Notes: a model not told the origin generated them from the letters alone. A DNA stretch of 64,000 bases from Chitinophagaceae bacterium (GCA_016710745.1 JADJVB010000010.1:992001-1056000); one strand, 5' to 3'. Shown: positions 17,602 to 27,746, numbered from the stretch's first letter. A program made the numbers and translations.

Positions 17602-19349
17602 CAGACTGTGAAAAAACTTTCCATCTCCTAAAAGTCAGTCTGTACAATTCCATGTAAAGCTTATTGCGGTTCATTTAAACAGCCTTAAAAAAACTCATCG
17701 GATAAATTTGTAAAAAATAGCGGTGCTCATTTTGTCTGTAAATCACTTTTATAAAGCCGTTTTTTAATGCACAGACTATTTTACTGTAGTCTGGTTGCCA
17801 GTTTTTGATAGTTTCAAGCATTTTATCGAAGCCCAGTATGTTTTTTGTTCGCATAAAGTTGTAGCAAAACATGATGAGGTTCATTTCTCCATTTACTTTT
17901 TGCAGGCCTTTGAGTAAAGTGTGGGTGAATCCAAAGTGCCGCTTAATGGTACCAAAGGGATGTTCTACAATGGCCTGCCTTCGTTTATAATATTGTGGAT
18001 TTTGTTTGATGTTGTTATCATTGATGTCCACCGCATCCTGGTACTCGCTGCGATGTATGATGCGTTTGGGTAGCTTGGTACATTGGCTTTTAAAGGGCAG
18101 TTTTGCAGGCATTGGTGCGGTAGGTTTTAAAGCGGTAACTGGTTTCATTTGCTTCGCCTTTTTTATTATGCCAGGTGCCAAGGCTTGTAAGGGTTGCACC
18201 TGCAGGGCATGTGTAACTATCGGTGTCTTTATCGTAAGCAAAACTTTCTGACAAAAATTCGTTGGCTATATGTTTTACGCCAGGTTGTTCTTTATAAGCT
18301 ACATGCGTTATCATATTATCATCCTGGCATTGCTGTAATTCGGCACCGGTGTGGTAACCTTTATCGGCCAGTACCATCAGGCTATCTTCATTTTTAAGTT
18401 GCAGGTTTTCCTTGGCCTGTGTGGCTGCTTTGTGTAAAGCCTTGCCATCATTGGTATTGGTAGCCTGGGTTTGTACAATCAGGTTATGTTTATCATCTAC
18501 CGCATTTTGTACATTATAGGCTACTTCAACATTGCTTTTAGTGATCAGTATGCTGCGGCTGTCGGGGTCGGTGGTGCTGATCTGTTTGTCTGTTGTGTTA
18601 TTTAACTGCTGTTGCAGGGTATCGTATTTGATGGTGCGTTCTTTTAGTTTTTGAAGCCCCTGCTTTAGGTTTTCTCTTTTAATATCAAGATCATCTTTGC
18701 TTTTTGTTTGTTCCAGTTTATCCAGATCATCAAGTTCCTGCAAATATTTTTCGGCTTTATCTTTTATCAGCTGCTGGTGCTTATCTATCTTCTTTTGGTT
18801 ATAGTTGTTCTTTTTACTGTTTACCGCTTTAAACTTGCTGCCATCAACGGCAATGGTGGTTTTACCTAACAGCCCGGCTTCGCTTAAAAAATGAACATAC
18901 AAACGAAACAATGACTGCAGCGGCTGTGTATGCAGCTTTCTAAAGTCGGCAATGGTATGATAGTTTGGTTGCAGGTTTTGCAGCAACCATTGCAACTCAA
19001 CATTTCGGCTGCATTCTCTTTCCAGCTTACGGCTGCTGCGTATTTTGTTTAAATAGCCATACAGGTATAATTTTAAAAGTACCTGCGGGCTATAAGGCGG
19101 GCGACCCTCTGTTTGCTGTACTGTTTTTTTGAACCCTAACTGCTGCAGATCAACCTTGTCTATAAAGGCATCTATAAGCCTTACCGGATTATCGGCGGCA
19201 ACCTGGTCTTCTAAAGTTGAAAAGTAGGTTTGTTGGCGGGGTTGTCCTTGTATAAATTGCATATCATTTTATCACAAAAACCATACTACTTTGAAGCTAT
19301 TAACATTGTGTGTATATTTATAATGAAAAGGAGTTTTTTCACAAACTCC
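17602..19349 (-). mobile_element. IS1182-family insertion sequence, copy A
   Basis: 1748 bases. The ends are related inverted repeats: CAGACTGTGAAAAAACT at the left, and GAGTTTGTGAAAAAACT as the reverse complement just inside the right end. CGT flanks both sides (17599-17601 and 19350-19352). Near-identical copies lie at 21710 and 25106, all in the same orientation and all in the R' box of an attC-like site. Confidence 0.8.
17675..19262 (-). pseudogene. IS1182-family transposase, frameshifted (copy A)
   Basis: Starts MQFIQGQPRQQTYFSTLEDQ and carries the IS1182 N-terminal block (RPPYSPQVLLKLYLYGYLNK, IADFRK), the catalytic-core strands with VDGSKFKAVNSKK, a coiled-coil-like charged insert, and LADKGYHTG. 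Two single-T losses relative to copy C, in adjacent homopolymers near 18090, break the frame between the core and the C-terminal block (QAIVEHPFGTIKRHFGFTHT). If those are sequencing errors the gene would be intact. Confidence 0.8.
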
Positions 19350-19534
19350 CGTTGGCAGTAATACCTAAGAGGCTTTACGTTTGGGTTCGTGCTTTTTTGA
19401 CACCCTGCAATTATTTCGACACATCAAAATACTTTTATGAAATTTCTATTTGCAATTGCTTTACTATTATTCACCAACACAGCTAAAAGCCAAAACCCTG
19501 AAACAACCCTTAAATTTGAAAGCTATCAAAGTAT

Positions 19535-20671
19535 TGTAAGCTCCCCCAAAGTTCGGCCATTTAAAAGTTGACAAAATTGTTAACTTTAAAAATAAGGTCG
19601 ATTTATGAAAAAGACAAGATTTACCGAAACACAAATTTTTACAAATGGCGACAACGCTATGGCGGATTGGATGTAGCTGAACTTAAAAGGGTTAAAGAAC
19701 TGGAAGACGAGAATAATCGTTTAAAGCGCATGTATGCCAATTTAAGTTTAGTACATGAAGCATTGAAAGATGCAATGGCAAAAAAGCTGTAACGCCTGAT
19801 GAAAAAGGCAGCCTGGTTACTCATATGGTACAGGAACATGGAGTAAGCCAGCGTCAGGCATGTAAAACAGTAAGTCTGCCTCGCAGTAATGTGCAATACA
19901 AACGCAAACCCAAACAGGATGAACCGGTTATTGATCAGCTTAAAGAACTGGTTGATAAACATCCTGCTATTGGTTTTTGGCAGAGTTATTACCGGATCCG
20001 GAGAAAAGGTTTTAACTGGAACCACAAAAAAGTATACCGGGTATATACTGAGTTAAAACTCGATATCAGACGACGTTACAAGAAACGCCGCCCGCAAGAG
20101 TAAAACAGGCATTGTATCAGCCTGCGGCATTAAATGAAGTATGGAGCATTGATTTTTATGAGTGACACTTTATGGGATGGAAGGCGTTTTAGGTTATTGA
20201 ACATTATTGATGATTACAACAGGGAAGTATTACACATTGAAACTGATTTATCACTTCCAACACTTAGGCTTATTAGAGTGCTGGAATATTTAAAAGAGTT
20301 CAGAGGCTTGCCGCAGATTATCCGGGTGGATAACGGGCCTGAATTTATCTCACACCGCTTAGATATGTGGTGCAAGGAACACAAAATAAACCTGGCTTTT
20401 ATACAGCCAGGCAAACCCATGCAAAACGGTTTTGTAGAACGGTGCAATGGAAACATCAGAAAGGAATTATTAAACGCCTATGTTTTTAACAACCTGAACG
20501 ATGTTCGGGAAAAAGCAGAGGAATGGAGAAAGGATTACAATTGTTCAAGACCTCATCAGGCGTTGGGATTTGTTCCTCCCGTTGAGTTTATTTAATCCGT
20601 TTCCCATGTTAAACCAAAAAACAAATGAAAAATTATACTTTTGAATGGCACGAATTTAAGGGGAGCTTACA
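19535..20671 (+). mobile_element. IS3-family insertion sequence
   Basis: 1137 bases with terminal inverted repeats of ~35 bases (TGTAAGCTCCCC... at the left; reverse complement TGTAAGCTCCCC... at the right) and a 4-base target duplication GTAT (19531-19534 and 20672-20675). It contains a degraded orfA/orfB pair. Confidence 0.85.
19605..20595 (+). pseudogene. IS3-family transposase orfA/orfB, degraded
   Basis: OrfA begins MKKTRFTETQI and jumps to FYKWRQRYGGLDVAELKRVK: roughly 25 helix-turn-helix residues usual for this family are missing and the frame changes. OrfB (from ~19795) has the HTH_21 region (KHPAIGFWQSYYRIRRKG) and the rve integrase core with DDE elements (SIDF, RVDNGPEF, ...ERCNGNIRKELL) but is frameshifted near 20101 and again near 20155. 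The element is therefore unlikely to move by itself. Confidence 0.8.
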
Positions 20672-21009
20672 GTATGACCGCATATTTGGACAAAGACAGG
20701 CGATTTAAATTATCAGAATGTTGGACTCCAAGTAGAAATACAATATTATTCAAACCGTTTGGAGAGTCTCTAAAAATAGTACGAGGTGATTCGACTATTG
20801 AATTTGTCTCCGTTAAAAAATTAGGCGCTTACAAAGAAGAGGATATGACAATGTCGCTCTTTTCAGCTGAAGCCAAAGACGGTGGAACAGTAGGGATTAG
20901 AATATTACTGCAAGATGGCGCAGAAAATTTGTTTAAGCACTTTTCCTACTTGTATTTAGATTACAAGAGTTCAGTAAACGTTTATCCGATAATTATGGAA
21001 AAGAAATAA

Positions 21010-21495
21010 ATTCTTATAAATGGCCCAGGAACCCAACCAATTGAAGTAATAATTCATTCGTTAGAAACATACGCTCTTGGCGATATTCGTCACAATAAAG
21101 ATAAACCGATAGCTGCATTTATTCTTTCAATTTGCTTCATTGATCAGTTATCTTCCTTTAGATATGACTATAAAATAAAACACAGTAAAAGAGCGGAGAA
21201 GTTTATCGTAGATTATATGGATGCTTACAAAGAATTGGGTCTATATAATTATGTTAGAAATAGCTTAGTCCACAATTATTCCTCCCAAGGCAAATTTGAT
21301 ATAGACAGTATTGGCTTTGAAGATGTCCCATACTTTAAAAATGGTTCAAAAGTTCACATAAACACAAATGTATTTGTAAGACACTTGGAAGAAGCCTTTA
21401 AAAAACTCGTAAAGGATTTTAGAGAAAATAGTTCAATACAAAACAATGCTCAAGAAACATCTAAACACTATCCAGTAATGGTTGACACACGCTGA
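21010..21495 (+). CDS. Cassette gene 5b: HEPN-like protein, start codon unclear
   Basis: The frame is open for 161 codons from the stop of the preceding gene to 21495, but the first ATG is only at 21217. The sequence before it (IEVIIHSLETYALGDIRHNK...IAAFILSICFIDQLSSF) is clearly protein-like, so the true start is a rare codon or hidden by an indel near 21018, where an ATG lies in another frame. The helical protein contains RNSLVHNY, the RNxxxH motif of HEPN-fold RNases and nucleotide-binding helices. An RNase or toxin-like role is only an inference. Confidence 0.5.
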   Translation: MLINGPGTQPIEVIIHSLETYALGDIRHNKDKPIAAFILSICFIDQLSSFRYDYKIKHSKRAEKFIVDYMDAYKELGLYNYVRNSLVHNYSSQGKFDIDSIGFEDVPYFKNGSKVHINTNVFVRHLEEAFKKLVKDFRENSSIQNNAQETSKHYPVMVDTR

Positions 21496-21514
21496 CAATT
21501 TTGTTTGTGGTACT

Positions 21515-21709
21515 ACTGCCAACAAAAGATTTGCCGCAAGGCTGGCGGACGTAATAACAATCGACTATTGTACTAATATCAGCTAATATCCACCTTAACC
21601 GAATTCTATTAGGTTTTTAGTTGTTAACTTCAGCATCAGTAATTTTAATCGGCTTCAGTTGCCGGGCTGACACAGCAACAATCCCAGCCCTGCGGCAAGC
21701 CTCCAACGT
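21515..21709 (+). repeat. attC-like site 5, interrupted by IS copy B
   Basis: ACTGCCAAC is the exact reverse complement of GTTGGCAGT, the cassette start at 19351 beyond IS copy A. Left arm TTTGCCGCAAGGCTGG pairs with CCAGCCCTGCGGCAAG. The end AACGT is cut by the IS; CGTTATGC resumes at 23327. The inner part has TTAGTTGTTAACTTCA, the mark of subfamily B. Confidence 0.75.
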
Positions 21710-23326
21710 CAGACTGTGAAAAAAACTTTCCATCTCCTAAAAGTCAGTCTGTACAATTCCATGTAAAGCTTATTGCGGTTCATTTAAACAGCCTTAAAAA
21801 AACTCATCGGATAAATTTGTAAAAAATAACGGGGCTCATTTTGTCTGTAAATCACTTTGACAAAGCCGTTTTTTAAGGCACAGACTATTTTACTGTAGTC
21901 TGGTTGCCAGTTTTTTATTGTTTCAAGCATTTTATTGAAGCCCAGTATGTTTTTTGTTCGCATAAAGTTGTAGCAAAACATGATGAGGTTCATTTCGCCA
22001 TTTACTTTTTGCAGGCCTTTTAGCAAAGTGTGGGTAAACCCAAAGTGCCGCTTAATGGTACCATTTTTAAAGGGCAGTTTTTGCAGGCATTGGTGCGGTA
22101 GGTTTTAAAGCGGTAACTGGTTTCATTTGCTTCGCCTTTTTTATTATGCCAGGTGCCAAGGCTTGTAAGGGTTGCACCTGCAGGGCATGTGTAACTATCG
22201 GTGTCTTTATCGTAAGCAAAACTTTCTGACAAAAATTCGTTGGCTATATGTTTTACGCCAGGTTGTTCTTTATAAGCTACATGCGTTATCATATTATCAT
22301 CCTGGCATTGCTGTAATTCGGCACCGGTGTGGTAACCTTTATCGGCCAGTACCATCAGGCTATCTTCATTTTTAAGTTGCAGGTTTTCCTTGGCCTGTGT
22401 GGCTGCTTTGTGTAAAGCCTTGCCATCATTGGTATTGGTAGCCTGGGTTTGTACAATCAGGTTATGTTTATCATCTACCGCATTTTGTACATTATAGGCT
22501 ACTTCAACATTGCTTTTAGTGATCAGTATGCTGCGGCTGTCGGGGTCGGTGGTGCTGATCTGTTTGTCTGTTGTGTTATTTAACTGCTGTTGCAGGGTAT
22601 CGTATTTGATGGTGCGTTCTTTTAGTTTTTGAAGCCCCTGCTTTAGGTTTTCTCTTTTATTATCCAGGTCATCTTTGCTTTTTGTTTGTTCCAGTTTATC
22701 CAGATCATCAAGTTCCTGCAAATATTTTTCGGCTTTATCTTTTATCAGCTGCTGGTGCTTATCTATCTTCTTTTGGTTATAGTTGTTCTTTTTACTGTTT
22801 ACCGCTTTAAACTTGCTGCCATCAACGGCAATGGTGGTTTTACCTAACAGCCCGGCTTCGCTTAAAAAATGAACATACAAACGAAACAATGACTGCAGCG
22901 GCTGTGTATGCAGCTTTCTAAAGTCGGCAATGGTATGATAGTTTGGTTGCAGGTTTTGCAGCAACCATTGCAACTCAACATTTCGGCTGCATTCTCTTTC
23001 AGCTTACGGCTGCTGCGTATTTTGTTTAAATAGCCATACAGGTATAATTTTAAAAGTACCTGCGGGCTATAAGGCGGGCGACCCTCTGTTTGCTGTACTG
23101 TTTTTTTGAACCCTAACTGCTGCAGATCAACCTTGTCTATAAAGGCATCTATAAGCCTTACCGGATTATCGGCGGCAACCTGGTCTTCTAAAGTTGAAAA
23201 GTAGGTTTGTTGGCGGGGTTGTCCTTGTATAAATTGCATATCATTTTATCACAAAAACCATACTACTTTGAAGCTATTAACATTGTGTGTATATTTATAA
23301 TGAAAAGGAGTTTTTTCACAAACTCC
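21710..23326 (-). mobile_element. IS1182-family insertion sequence, copy B
   Basis: 1617 bases, the same ends and orientation as copy A, flanked by CGT on both sides. It is shorter because ~135 bases of the C-terminal coding region are deleted between two GGTAC words near 22060. Confidence 0.8.
21784..23239 (-). pseudogene. IS1182-family transposase, frameshifted and internally deleted (copy B)
   Basis: The N-terminal part matches copy A, but a C is lost at ~22998 (within the RKLERECS segment), splitting the frame. Near 22060 the region encoding SQCTKLPKRIIHRSEYQD to the start of the C-terminal block is deleted between short direct repeats. This copy cannot be functional even if single-base indels are errors. 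Confidence 0.85.
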
Positions 23327-23364
23327 CGTTATGCGCCACTTTATTGAGCCTCAAACTATGCAAA

Positions 23365-24906
23365 ATGACTTTTAATTCTCTTCCAGGCCCGAACAGCACA
23401 AACCAGTATACAAATTTAAAATATTTGGCCTCTGGTGGCATGGGAGATATTTATACAGCCCATGATTCTTTCAATTCGCAAACAGTTGTAATAAAACTTA
23501 TCCGAATTGTAGAAGACACTCAAAGAGTATTATTAGAACAGGAGTTTAAAATGGCCAGTTTACTTTCTCATCCGAATATTGTTAAGACTTATTTTTATTC
23601 GGAATTGTCTGATTCTGATGAGAAGTATTTCTTTAGTGTACAAGAATTTTGTAAAGGTGGGAACCTAAGAACTAAACTCTCTTCTTTATCGGATTTTCTT
23701 TCTTTATCAGATTGCCTAACTTATTTCAACAATTTACTTTCCGGCTTACATGAGGCTCATAAGTATATTGTTCATAGAGATTTAAAACCTGAAAATATTC
23801 TAGTTGCAGATGATGGGAGCCTTAAAATTTGTGACTTTGGGATTGCCAAATATGTTGATGAAATAACAAAAACAAAAACATATAAAGGTTGGGGCTCATT
23901 TCCATACATGTCTCCTGAATGCTGGCTATTAGATACTAACACAAAACAGATGGACATCTACTCCCTAGGACTGATTTTCTTCGAGATATTAACTTTACAA
24001 AAAGCATTTCAAGGATTAACTGAGGCGGAGTACAAGGATAAACATTTATTTGAAAATTTGCCTAGCATTTTAAGTATTAGAACAGATATACCGGCTACTA
24101 TTTTAGAAATTTTACGCAAAATGACAGCAAAGAGTCTTAGTTCTAGATTTAAAGATGTGTCCGAAATCAGTTTACTTATTTCAAATTTTGAACAAACTCA
24201 GGAAAATAGTGCTATTAATATTCAATCAATACTAGTTAAACTCCACACAAAAGCAATTGAAGAAAGCGAAACTGAATTAAAGGCCAAAAGAGCCGAAGAA
24301 GAATTTGCCAATAGACAAAGACTTTTAAATTTTTCAATTGAACAATTATTTGATCAGTTCATTACCGTGTGCAATCATGTAAATACTCAGTTAATTGATA
24401 ATAAAATCAGTTCAAATAAGTTTATTATACCTACAAATGCTGCTGCTAGTACATTTAGAATGGCGGTTTCAAATGGTACATTAATAATATCGTTTTATGC
24501 ATCAGATATTGTTCCTCTTCATATAAAACATCGGAAGCAACAAATTCGAGAATCACAAATTCGAGAATATGGAACTATTATAAATCAAGAAGTTCCTGAA
24601 CGTATTGAAGTTGACAATGTTCTTTTACTTGGTAAAGTGGAAACTAACATTTCTTGCAACGGCAAAAAAATTGGGTTTAATATACTACTTCGAAATACAA
24701 CTCAAGAAGATGTATATGGTCAATGGTGGATATCTAAATTTTCAGACTCTTTTAAACAAAATGGTTGCTACTTTTCGTTTGAACCTCCGGAATTTTTTAA
24801 TGAGTATGAATTTGGTAGGGGAAATGTAATGCACACTTATAAATTGAAGTTTCAACAGATCTCTGATGCCGATATTATTTCTCTTATTGAACATATGGTT
24901 TCATAA
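23365..24906 (+). CDS. Cassette gene 6: Hanks-type Ser/Thr protein kinase with a novel C-terminal domain
   Basis: 513 residues. Kinase domain at ~15-290: glycine loop LASGGMGDIY, VVIK lysine, catalytic loop VHRDLKPENIL, DFG in ICDFGIAKY, and PYMSPE in the activation segment. A charged helix (~residues 300-335, ESETELKAKRAEEEFANRQ) leads to a ~170-residue C-terminal domain I do not recognise. No membrane span. The start at 23365 avoids reading the IS end; the in-frame ATG at 23287 lies inside the IS. An intact, single-gene cassette of 1.8 kb. Confidence 0.85.
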   Translation: MTFNSLPGPNSTNQYTNLKYLASGGMGDIYTAHDSFNSQTVVIKLIRIVEDTQRVLLEQEFKMASLLSHPNIVKTYFYSELSDSDEKYFFSVQEFCKGGNLRTKLSSLSDFLSLSDCLTYFNNLLSGLHEAHKYIVHRDLKPENILVADDGSLKICDFGIAKYVDEITKTKTYKGWGSFPYMSPECWLLDTNTKQMDIYSLGLIFFEILTLQKAFQGLTEAEYKDKHLFENLPSILSIRTDIPATILEILRKMTAKSLSSRFKDVSEISLLISNFEQTQENSAINIQSILVKLHTKAIEESETELKAKRAEEEFANRQRLLNFSIEQLFDQFITVCNHVNTQLIDNKISSNKFIIPTNAAASTFRMAVSNGTLIISFYASDIVPLHIKHRKQQIRESQIREYGTIINQEVPERIEVDNVLLLGKVETNISCNGKKIGFNILLRNTTQEDVYGQWWISKFSDSFKQNGCYFSFEPPEFFNEYEFGRGNVMHTYKLKFQQISDADIISLIEHMVS

Positions 24907-24911
24907 AAGCA

Positions 24912-25105
24912 GCGCATAACAAAAGGTTTGCCGCAAGGCTGGCGGACGGAATAACAATCATCGGTTGTACTACTATCAACTAATATCGGGCTTGACCGAA
25001 TTCTATTTGGCTTTTAGTTGTTAACTTCATCATCAGTTTTTCAATCGGCTTCAGTTGCCGGGCGGACACAGCAACAATTCCAGCCCTGCGGCAAGCCTTG
25101 AACGT
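24912..25105 (+). repeat. attC-like site 6, interrupted by IS copy C
   Basis: GCGCATAAC is the exact reverse complement of GTTATGCGC, the cassette start at 23328. Left arm TTTGCCGCAAGGCTGGCGG pairs with CCAGCCCTGCGGCAAG; the end AACGT is split by the IS and CGTTGGCGG resumes at 26857. Subfamily B. Confidence 0.75.
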
Positions 25106-26856
25106 CAGACTGTGAAAAAACTTTCCATCTCCTAAAAGTCAGTCTGTACAATTCCATGTAAAGCTTATTGCGGTTCATTTAAACAGCCTTAAAAAAACTC
25201 ATCGGATAAATTTGTAAAAAATAACGGGGCTCATTTTGTCTGTAAATCACTTTGACAAAGCCGTTTTTTTAAGGCACAGACTATTTTACTATAGTCTGGT
25301 TGCCAGTTTTTTATTGTTTCAAGCATTTTATTGAAGCCCAGTATGTTTTTTGTTCGCATAAAGTTGTAGCAAAACATGATGAGGTTCATTTCGCCATTTA
25401 CTTTTTGCAGGCCTTTGAGTAAAGTGTGGGTGAATCCAAAGTGCCGCTTAATGGTACCAAAGGGATGTTCTACAATGGCCTGCCTTCGTTTATAATATTG
25501 TGGATTTTGTTTGATGTTGTTATCATTGATGTCCACCGCATCCTGGTACTCGCTGCGATGTATGATGCGTTTGGGTAGCTTGGTACATTGGCTTTTTAAA
25601 GGGCAGTTTTTGCAGGCATTGGTGCGGTAGGTTTTAAAGCGGTAACTGGTTTCATTTGCTTCGCCTTTTTTATTATGCCAGGTGCCAAGGCTTGTAAGGG
25701 GTTGCACCTGCAGGGCATGTGTAACTATCGGTGTCTTTATCGTAAGCAAAACTTTCTGACAAAAATTCGTTGGCTATATGTTTTACGCCAGGTTGTTCTT
25801 TATAAGCTACATGCGTTATCATATTATCATCCTGGCATTGCTGTAATTCGGCACCGGTGTGGTAACCTTTATCGGCCAGTACCATCAGGCTATCTTCATT
25901 TTTAAGTTGCAGGTTTTCCTTGGCCTGTGTGGCTGCTTTGTGTAAAGCCTTGCCATCATTGGTATTGGTAGCCTGGGTTTGTACAATCAGGTTATGTTTA
26001 TCATCTACCGCATTTTGTACATTATAGGCTACTTCAACATTGCTTTTAGTGATCAGTATGCTGCGGCTGTCGGGGTCGGTGGTGCTGATCTGTTTGTCTG
26101 TTGTGTTATTTAACTGCTGTTGCAGGGTATCGTATTTGATGGTGCGTTCTTTTAGTTTTTGAAGCCCCTGCTTTAGGTTTTCTCTTTTAATATCCAGGTC
26201 ATCTTTGCTTTTTGTTTGTTCCAGTTTATCCAGATCATCAAGTTCCTGCAAATATTTTTCGGCTTTATCTTTTATCAGCTGCTGGTGCTTATCTATCTTC
26301 TTTTGGTTATAGTTGTTCTTTTTACTGTTTACCGCTTTAAACTTGCTGCCATCAACGGCAATGGTGGTTTTACCTAACAGCCCGGCTTCGCTTAAAAAAT
26401 GAACATACAAACGAAACAATGACTGCAACGGCTGTGTATGCAGCTTTCTAAAGTCGGCAATGGTATGATAGTTTGGTTGCAGGTTTTGCAGCAACCATTG
26501 CAACTCAACATTTCGGCTGCATTCTCTTTCCAGCTTACGGCTGCTGCGTATTTTGTTTAAATAGCCATACAGGTATAATTTTAAAAGTACCTGCGGGCTA
26601 TAAGGCAGGCGACCCTCTGTTTGCTGTACTGTTTTTTGAACCCTAACTGCTGCAGATCAACCTTGTCTATAAAGGCATCTATACGCCTTACCGGATTATC
26701 GGCGGCAACCTGGTCTTCTAAAGTTGAAAAGTAGGTTTGTTGGCGGGGTTGTCCTTGTATAAATTGCATATCATTTTATCACAAAAACCATACTACTTTG
26801 AAGCTATTAACATTGTGTGTATATTTATAATGAAAAGGAGTTTTTTCACAAACTCC
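25106..26856 (-). mobile_element. IS1182-family insertion sequence, copy C
   Basis: 1751 bases, near-identical to copy A over its full length, the same ends and CGT flanks. It differs by a handful of substitutions and single-base indels in homopolymers. Confidence 0.8.
25179..26769 (-). pseudogene. IS1182-family transposase, frameshifted (copy C)
   Basis: Full-length layout as copy A, including the C-terminal block CPLKSQCTKLPKRIIHRSEY, which is broken in the other two. It has its own frameshifts: one T lost near 26632 (after GFKK), one G gained near 25700, one T gained near 25265. No single copy in the window is intact, but a consensus of the three gives one uninterrupted ~520-residue transposase. 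Confidence 0.8.
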
Positions 26857-26889
26857 CGTTGGCGGTAATCAAAACTTAAAACTATTATT

Positions 26890-27327
26890 ATGAAATACGG
26901 ATTAGTAATTTTCACTCTTTTTCATTCCCTAACTGTTTTGGCACAAGAAGGAAAAGACTCAATAGAAATTGTTCAATTGCTAAAAGAGGATTACAAAACC
27001 ATGCAAACACATGACATAAATAAACATAGGGGATATTGTACAAGCAATTATTTACTTATTGAAAACGGAGAGATATGGGATATGGATAAAGAGGCCGATG
27101 GTTACAAGAAAGACGCCAATAGAATTATTGATAGAAAGGATAATTTCAATTTCAAATTTATCAGGATATTTGATAACATAGCATATGCTGTTTACAACCT
27201 GAAATCAGATATTATTGAAAACGGAAACGTAACGCAAAAAAATTGGAATGAGAGTGTAATTTTTAGAAAAATTGAGGGAAACTGGAAAATTGAGCTTATC
27301 CATTCAACACCAGTTGACATAAAATAG
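26890..27327 (+). CDS. Cassette gene 7: secreted NTF2/SnoaL-like protein (DUF4440 type)
   Basis: 145 residues. Signal peptide (LVIFTLFHSLTVLAQ) followed by one cone-shaped NTF2-like domain: the helix IEIVQLLKEDYKTMQTHDI, then strands with YLLIENGEIWDM, FKFIRIFDNIAYAVY and the closing WKIELIHSTPV. The fold hosts enzymes and binding proteins of varied function, so no reaction is assigned. The cassette begins GTTGGCGGT at 26858, right after IS copy C. Confidence 0.75.
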   Translation: MKYGLVIFTLFHSLTVLAQEGKDSIEIVQLLKEDYKTMQTHDINKHRGYCTSNYLLIENGEIWDMDKEADGYKKDANRIIDRKDNFNFKFIRIFDNIAYAVYNLKSDIIENGNVTQKNWNESVIFRKIEGNWKIELIHSTPVDIK

Positions 27328-27367
27328 TAATAAGGATATAAATAGTTTATATCAGATTTCTCAGGCT

Positions 27368-27706
27368 ACCGCTAACACTATCTTATTCTGCCCCTGTTCT
27401 TTCAAAACATCATTGGTAAAACGTGTAGTAAATTTATTAAAATGTAAACATAGGATCAGGTTTGCCGCAAGGCTGGCGGACGGAATAACAATCGGTCCCG
27501 ATAGCTATCGGGATACTACTATCAGCTAATATCGGGCTTGACCGGATTCTACCTGCCTGCCGGCCTTGCTCCGCAGAAGCTGTGCGAAGGCGAGCAGGCA
27601 GGTTTGGCTTTTAGTTGTTAACTTCATCATCAGTTTTTCAATCAGCAGCGTTTCCGGGCAGATGGAATTCTAATACCCAACCTGCACAAAGCCCTGTTCG
27701 TTGGTG
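27368..27706 (+). repeat. attC-like site 7, chimeric and carrying palindromic insertions
   Basis: ACCGCTAAC matches the reverse complement of the cassette start (GTTGGCGGT) at 8 of 9 bases. The left arm (TTTGCCGCAAGGCTGG, ~27461) is of subfamily B, but the right arm (CCCAACCTGCACAAAGCC) belongs to another type, so the arms no longer match well. Two palindromes are embedded: CCCGATAGCTATCGGGA at ~27498 and CCTGCCTGCCGGC...GAGCAGGCAGG at ~27551-27602. Right boundary TTCGTTGGTG. Confidence 0.6.
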
Positions 27707-27746
27707 CATATTGCAGAATAACATCATACTACAAAAAATAAAAAGC

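Larger units (their letters stand above)
19437..21009 (+). pseudogene. Cassette gene 5a: secreted protein split by an IS3-family element
   Basis: Bases 19437-19534 encode a signal peptide (MKFLFAIALLLFTNTAKSQ) and continue in perfect frame at 20676 once the IS and one GTAT duplication are removed (...ESYQSM|TAYLDKDRRF). The joined product is 143 residues, ending VNVYPIIMEKK, with no recognised family. The precise repair shows the gene was intact until the insertion. The cassette begins GTTGGCAGTAAT at 19351, directly after IS copy A. Confidence 0.75.

Noticed and set aside
18006..18397. Plus-strand ORFs inside the IS1182 copies (also at 22172 and 25675)
   Set aside because: They are antisense shadows of the transposase, repeated in every copy, and show no protein-like features.
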